Below are positions 23,353 through 26,802 of a DNA stretch of 26,802 bases, piece after piece. The position numbers were made by a program, and so were the translations under genes. Below the pieces are notes generated by a model. That model saw only the letters and a program-made list of their open reading frames with translations. It did not search any database and was not told the origin of the DNA. Origin of the DNA: an uncultured Lachnospiraceae bacterium (GTDB lineage Bacteria; Bacillota; Clostridia; Lachnospirales; Lachnospiraceae); the NCBI GenBank assembly GCA_934432885.1, contig CAKRYY010000039.1:1-26802 (forward strand), read 5' to 3'. Numbering within the stretch: the first letter of the stretch is position 1; each line of letters opens with the position of its first letter.

Positions 23353-23377
23353 AAAAAAGAGTTTGCCTGCAAACTCT
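23353..23377 (-). terminator. Second hairpin terminator upstream of the hydroxyacid dehydrogenase
   Basis: On the minus strand AGAGTTTG-CAGG-CAAACTCT is a perfect 8-bp stem followed by TTTTTTG. It lies about 65 bp before the dehydrogenase start and after the metG terminator, so it may be a fail-safe terminator or an attenuator in the dehydrogenase leader. Confidence 0.6.
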
Positions 23378-23382
23378 CTGCG

Positions 23383-23430
23383 CGCGAGCGGTGCCTGCAA
23401 GGCAAAATTCATCTCCGCGAGCTGCGCATC
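23383..23430. repeat. Intergenic GC-rich repeat-like segment
   Basis: Between the two hairpins lies GC-rich sequence ending in GCGAGCTGCGCATC (23417-23430). The same 14 bases recur at 21733-21746 in the gap before the HD gene. A 10-bp inverted repeat CTTTTTGTGT/ACACAAAAAG adjoins it (about 23433-23455). It looks like a dispersed intergenic element rather than coding sequence. Confidence 0.45.
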
Positions 23431-23449
23431 TTCTTTTTGTGTCATACAC

Positions 23450-23494
23450 AAAAAGAGCCTCACAGATGAAATCTTCTGTAAAGCTCTCTTTTTT
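23450..23494 (-). terminator. metG terminator
   Basis: On the minus strand AAAGAGAGC/GCTCTTT with an inner TACAGA/TCTGTG stem and a loop around 23468-23475 ends in a T run at 23450. It begins 11 bp after the metG stop. Confidence 0.7.
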
Positions 23495-23504
23495 ATCCTG
23501 TTTT

Positions 23505-25475
23505 TTAACAGATTTCAGCGCCCGCCGGCATTTCCTTTTCAGGTGTAACCAGCGCCAGATTACCGTCCGCATCCTCTGCGCACAGAAGCATACCCTCTGA
23601 TACAATACCAGCCAAGGTTGCAGGCTTTAAGTTTACAAGCACCATAACCTTTTTGCCTACCATTTCCTCTGCGGAATAATGCTGTTTGATACCAGATACA
23701 ATCTGTTTTACCGTACTGCCAATCTTTACCTGGGAGCAAAGCAGCTTTTTAGACTTCTTTACTTCTTCGCAGGCAATGATTTCACCTACCTGAAACTGCA
23801 TTTTTGCAAAATCATCATAGGTAATTTCCGGCTTCGCCTCTATATCAATCACTGCTTCCGGCTCTTTTTCTTCCTGTGCAGGCTCTGCCTGTGCCTTATG
23901 CTGCGCAAACATAGCCTCTGCCTTCTCAACGACTTCCTTTACATCCAGCCTTGCAAATAAAATTTCCGGCTTGTCCGTTACCTTTGTACCGGATTCATAT
24001 TTTCCAAAGGCTTCCAGTTCATCAAAGCCACGCAGGGTCGTATTTAACTGCTCTGCAATCTTCTTTGCCGTAGAGGGCATGAAGGGCTCTAAGAGGGAGG
24101 CGCCAATCACAATGCTTTCTACCAGATTGTAAAGCACGGTCGCCAGCCTGTCCTTCTTTGCTTCGTCCTTTGCAAGTGCCCAGGGCATCGTTTCATCAAT
24201 ATATTTGTTGCAGCGTTTAAACAGTCCGAAAATTTCCGTAATCGCATCTGCCACACGAAGCTGGTCCATCTTGGCAGTTGCCTTTGCAAGCGTACCTGTC
24301 ACAACAGCCTTTAGATCATCATCCACGCTCTCACAGACGCCCCGATCCGCCACTACGCCGTCAAAATATTTGTTGCTCATGGAAATTGTGCGGTTTACCA
24401 AGTTACCCAGCGTATTTGCAAGGTCGGAATTTAACCGCTCTACCATCAGCTCCCATGAGATCACGCCATCATTCTCAAAAGGCATCTCATGCAGCACAAA
24501 ATAGCGCACCGCATCCACGCCGAAAAAGTCTACCAGATCATCGGCATAAATGACATTTCCCTTGGACTTGCTCATCTTGCCGTCGCCCTGCAAAAGCCAG
24601 GGATGCCCAAATACCTGCTTCGGCAGCGGTTCGCCAAGCGCCATCAGGAAAATCGGCCAATAAATCGTATGGAACCGAATAATATCCTTGCCAATCAGAT
24701 GCAGGTCTGCCGGCCAGTATTTATGGTACTGCTCCGAGCTGTTGCCGTCGCAGTCATAGCCAATACCCGTGATATAGTTCGTCAGCGCATCCAGCCATAC
24801 ATAAATGACATGCTTGTCATCAAAATCCACCGGAATACCCCATTTAAAGGAGGTTCTGGAAACACACAAATCCTGCAGACCCGGAAGCAGGAAGTTGTTC
24901 ATCATTTCATTTTTCCGCGATACCGGCTGAATAAATTCAGGATGCGTATTGATATGCTCAATCAGCTTGTCCGCATATTTGCTCATTTTAAAGAAATATG
25001 CTTCTTCCTTTGCAGGCTTTACTTCCCTGCCGCAGTCAGGACATTTTCCGTCTACAAGCTGGGATTCCGTCCAGAAGGATTCGCAAGGCGTACAGTAAAG
25101 TCCTTCATAAGCACCCTTGTAAATGTCACCCTGCTTATACAGACGCTTGAAAATTTTCTGTACCTGCTTTTCATGGTCAACATCCGTTGTCCGAATAAAT
25201 TTATCATAAGAGGTATCCATCAAATCCCAAAGTCCCTTGATGGTCGAAGCAACGCCGTCAACAAACTCCTTCGGCGTGATTCCCGCCTCCTGAGCCTTTA
25301 ATTCAATCTTCTGTCCGTGCTCGTCCGTTCCGGTCTGGAAAAAGACATCATACCCTTCTTTTCTCTTGAATCTGGCAATGCTGTCTGCCAGCACAATCTC
25401 ATAGCTGTTGCCGATATGAGGCTTGCCGGAGGTATAAGCGATTGCCGTTGTAATATAATACTTTCCCTTATCCAT
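23505..25475 (-). CDS. metG: Methionyl-tRNA synthetase
   Basis: This 656-residue enzyme charges tRNA-Met. It has the HIGN signature (20-23), zinc-binding cysteines 128, 131, 145 and 148, KMSKS (300-304), the anticodon-binding helical domain (about 380-520) and a C-terminal tRNA-binding (Trbp111/Arc1p-like) domain from about residue 550. An alanine/glutamate-rich linker joins the last two. Length matches the dimeric MetG form with an appended domain. GAAGGGA precedes the ATG. It is 66 bp downstream of rpe with no terminator between, and it is followed by its own terminator. Confidence 0.97.
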   Translation of the reverse strand: MDKGKYYITTAIAYTSGKPHIGNSYEIVLADSIARFKRKEGYDVFFQTGTDEHGQKIELKAQEAGITPKEFVDGVASTIKGLWDLMDTSYDKFIRTTDVDHEKQVQKIFKRLYKQGDIYKGAYEGLYCTPCESFWTESQLVDGKCPDCGREVKPAKEEAYFFKMSKYADKLIEHINTHPEFIQPVSRKNEMMNNFLLPGLQDLCVSRTSFKWGIPVDFDDKHVIYVWLDALTNYITGIGYDCDGNSSEQYHKYWPADLHLIGKDIIRFHTIYWPIFLMALGEPLPKQVFGHPWLLQGDGKMSKSKGNVIYADDLVDFFGVDAVRYFVLHEMPFENDGVISWELMVERLNSDLANTLGNLVNRTISMSNKYFDGVVADRGVCESVDDDLKAVVTGTLAKATAKMDQLRVADAITEIFGLFKRCNKYIDETMPWALAKDEAKKDRLATVLYNLVESIVIGASLLEPFMPSTAKKIAEQLNTTLRGFDELEAFGKYESGTKVTDKPEILFARLDVKEVVEKAEAMFAQHKAQAEPAQEEKEPEAVIDIEAKPEITYDDFAKMQFQVGEIIACEEVKKSKKLLCSQVKIGSTVKQIVSGIKQHYSAEEMVGKKVMVLVNLKPATLAGIVSEGMLLCAEDADGNLALVTPEKEMPAGAEIC

Positions 25476-25541
25476 CGTTTTCTTCCCTTCTCTGTCTTCG
25501 CATTCTCTTAAGCAATACGGTAACGCAAAGTCGCCGCCCTG

Positions 25542-26207
25542 TCAAATAGGATTTTGGGCATTTTGGCGCAGCAGATGGATATTTTGGGCAATATTTCCCC
25601 GAAATACCGCGCTTCCCGCAACGATTACATTCGCGCCAGCCTGCGTTACCTCGAAGATATTTTCCGCAGTAATGCCGCCATCCACCTGTATGTCCAAGGG
25701 CAGTCCTTTTTCTGTAAGAACCTCTCGCAGGTCTTTTATTTTCTGTGTGGAGGTCTGAATGTATTTTTGTCCGCCAAAGCCCGGCTCTACCGTCATAATC
25801 AGAATCATATCTACACTTTCAAGATAAGGAAGCAGCGCCGTTATGGGTGTCGCCGGCTTAATGGAAAGTCCTACCCTACAGCCAAGCGCATGTATCTTAT
25901 CAATGGTTTCCTTAATCCGCTCTCCTGCAGCCTCCAGATGGAAGGTAATGCTGTCTGCGCCAAGCTTTGCAAATTCCTCAATATAGCGAATCGGCTCTTC
26001 TATCATCAGGTGAACGTCAAACACCAGCCCGGAGTTTTTGCGAATAGAAGCAATAACCGGCATACCAAAGGATATGGACGGGACAAACATCCCGTCCATA
26101 ACATCGATATGAAGATACTCCGCACCGGATTTTTCTACCTCCTGAATCTGTTCGCCGAGAATATTAAAGTCCGCAGCCAGAATCGATGGTGAAATAATGG
26201 TCTTCAT
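25542..26207 (-). CDS. rpe: Ribulose-phosphate 3-epimerase
   Basis: This 221-residue TIM-barrel enzyme interconverts ribulose 5-phosphate and xylulose 5-phosphate in the pentose phosphate pathway. Landmarks are SPSILAADF (about 6-14), the metal-site HIDVMDGMFVPSISFG (about 34-49), DVHLMI (about 66-71) and the VEPGFGGQ phosphate loop. The ATG at 26207 gives the usual N-terminus; a TTG four codons earlier directly follows the transketolase stop. Its only AGGAG lies in the last transketolase codons, 15 bases before the ATG and 3 before the TTG, so start choice is uncertain. It is paired with transketolase, which uses xylulose 5-phosphate. Confidence 0.95.
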   Translation of the reverse strand: MKTIISPSILAADFNILGEQIQEVEKSGAEYLHIDVMDGMFVPSISFGMPVIASIRKNSGLVFDVHLMIEEPIRYIEEFAKLGADSITFHLEAAGERIKETIDKIHALGCRVGLSIKPATPITALLPYLESVDMILIMTVEPGFGGQKYIQTSTQKIKDLREVLTEKGLPLDIQVDGGITAENIFEVTQAGANVIVAGSAVFRGNIAQNIHLLRQNAQNPI

Positions 26208-26219
26208 ACGTTTTTTCAA

Positions 26220-26802
26220 TTACTCCTGTACAAATGCTTTAACCGTCTGGTAAATACCCTTGCCGTCAAGTCCGTATTTCTCAAGAAGCTGTGCTGCAGT
26301 TCCGGACTCGCCGAATACATCCTGCATGCCAATCTTGCATACCTTTGTCGGCTGCTTGCTGCTGAGTGCATCGCATACCGCGCTGCCAAGTCCGCCGATT
26401 ACGGAATGTTCTTCTGCTGTCACTACCTTGCCGGTTTTCTTTGCAGAAGCAAGAATCAGTTCTTCATCTAACGGTTTGATGGTGTGGATGTTGATAACCT
26501 CTGCATGGATGCCGTCTGCCTCCAGCAGCTGGGCTGCTTCCAGTGCGCCTGATACGCAGGTACCTGTTGCAACGATTGTTACATCGCTTCCCTCTTTCAG
26601 AAGCACACCCTTGCCGATTTCAAATTTATAATCCGGTTTGTCGTTGATTACCGGTACTGCCGCACGGCCAAACCGCAGATAAACAGGGCCATTATAATTG
26701 ATTGCAGCCTCTACTGCTGCCCTTGCTTCTACATCATCAGAAGGAACGATAACGGTCATGCCCGGAATCGTTCTCATCAGTGCGATGTCCTCGTTGCACT
26801 GA
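26220..26802 (-). CDS. Transketolase C-terminal subunit (partial at the right edge)
   Basis: The frame stays open to the window edge (upstream residues read QCNEDIALMRTIPGM), so about 194 C-terminal residues are visible and the N-terminal part is missing. Visible are VIVPSDDVEARAAVEAA, VYLRFGRAAVPVI, the TIVATGTCVSGALEAA strand of the transketolase C-terminal domain and the EEHSVIGGLGSAVCDAL stretch. It most resembles the separate C-terminal subunit of split transketolases common in Clostridia; a full-length enzyme cannot be excluded from this fragment. It feeds rpe, which starts within about ten bases. Confidence 0.9.
   Translation of the reverse strand, partial: QCNEDIALMRTIPGMTVIVPSDDVEARAAVEAAINYNGPVYLRFGRAAVPVINDKPDYKFEIGKGVLLKEGSDVTIVATGTCVSGALEAAQLLEADGIHAEVINIHTIKPLDEELILASAKKTGKVVTAEEHSVIGGLGSAVCDALSSKQPTKVCKIGMQDVFGESGTAAQLLEKYGLDGKGIYQTVKAFVQE

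Overview
The window looks like chromosomal DNA from a low-to-mid GC Clostridia, most likely Lachnospiraceae. The reasons are: DUF5711-like and DUF6128-like proteins of a Lachnospiraceae type, a large Bacillus-type SRP RNA with an Alu domain, AGGAG ribosome binding sites, many near-consensus sigma-A promoters, a tRNA gene without encoded CCA, and a split transketolase. I see no rRNA, CRISPR array, transposase or phage gene. This is inferred from sequence features alone, with no database search.

Layout. Nearly all genes lie on the minus strand, so transcription reads from right to left. Positions 1-178 hold two tandem minus-strand promoters that fire out of the window. 179-2702 holds three envelope-type proteins: CvpA-like, DUF5711-like, and a tail-anchored hypothetical. 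2851-7545 is a compact run reading pfkA-dnaX-ebfC-recR-galM, with a promoter before pfkA and a terminator after galM. 7708-8571 is an EamA transporter. A tRNA-Ser(CGA) with its own promoter and a shared terminator follows on the plus strand. 8851-11112 is a TetR-led minus-strand operon: TetR, Asp/Glu racemase, a 65-codon ORF and a flavodoxin-fold protein. From 11222 to 15503 a plus-strand unit carries a manganese (yybP-ykoY) riboswitch, a P-type cation ATPase, a WYL regulator and a VOC protein. 15572-15871 is the SRP RNA gene with promoter, and tadA follows. Further right come a DUF6128-like protein, a sugar ABC ATPase with a CdaR/PucR regulator (ugpC-cdaR), an HD-domain/YesL pair, a GNAT acetyltransferase, a D-2-hydroxyacid dehydrogenase, metG, rpe and the C-terminal part of a transketolase that runs off the right edge.

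How the parts relate. The order tadA-SRP RNA-dnaX-ebfC-recR is contiguous in Bacillus. Here about 9 kb of metal transport, TetR/racemase, tRNA, transporter and pfkA genes separate SRP RNA from dnaX. The riboswitch and ATPase form a plausible manganese-induced efflux module. tkt, rpe, pfkA, galM, ugpC and the hydroxyacid dehydrogenase serve sugar uptake and central carbon flow. DnaX, EbfC, RecR, TadA, MetG, SRP RNA and tRNA-Ser are housekeeping information genes.

The observations most worth following are: a candidate programmed -1 frameshift in dnaX that would make a gamma-like short subunit; the manganese riboswitch with mutually exclusive terminator; a TetR operator filling the spacer of its own consensus promoter; a phosphofructokinase with Asn in the magnesium-binding loop; and a strong hairpin and dispersed intergenic repeats that the genes do not explain.
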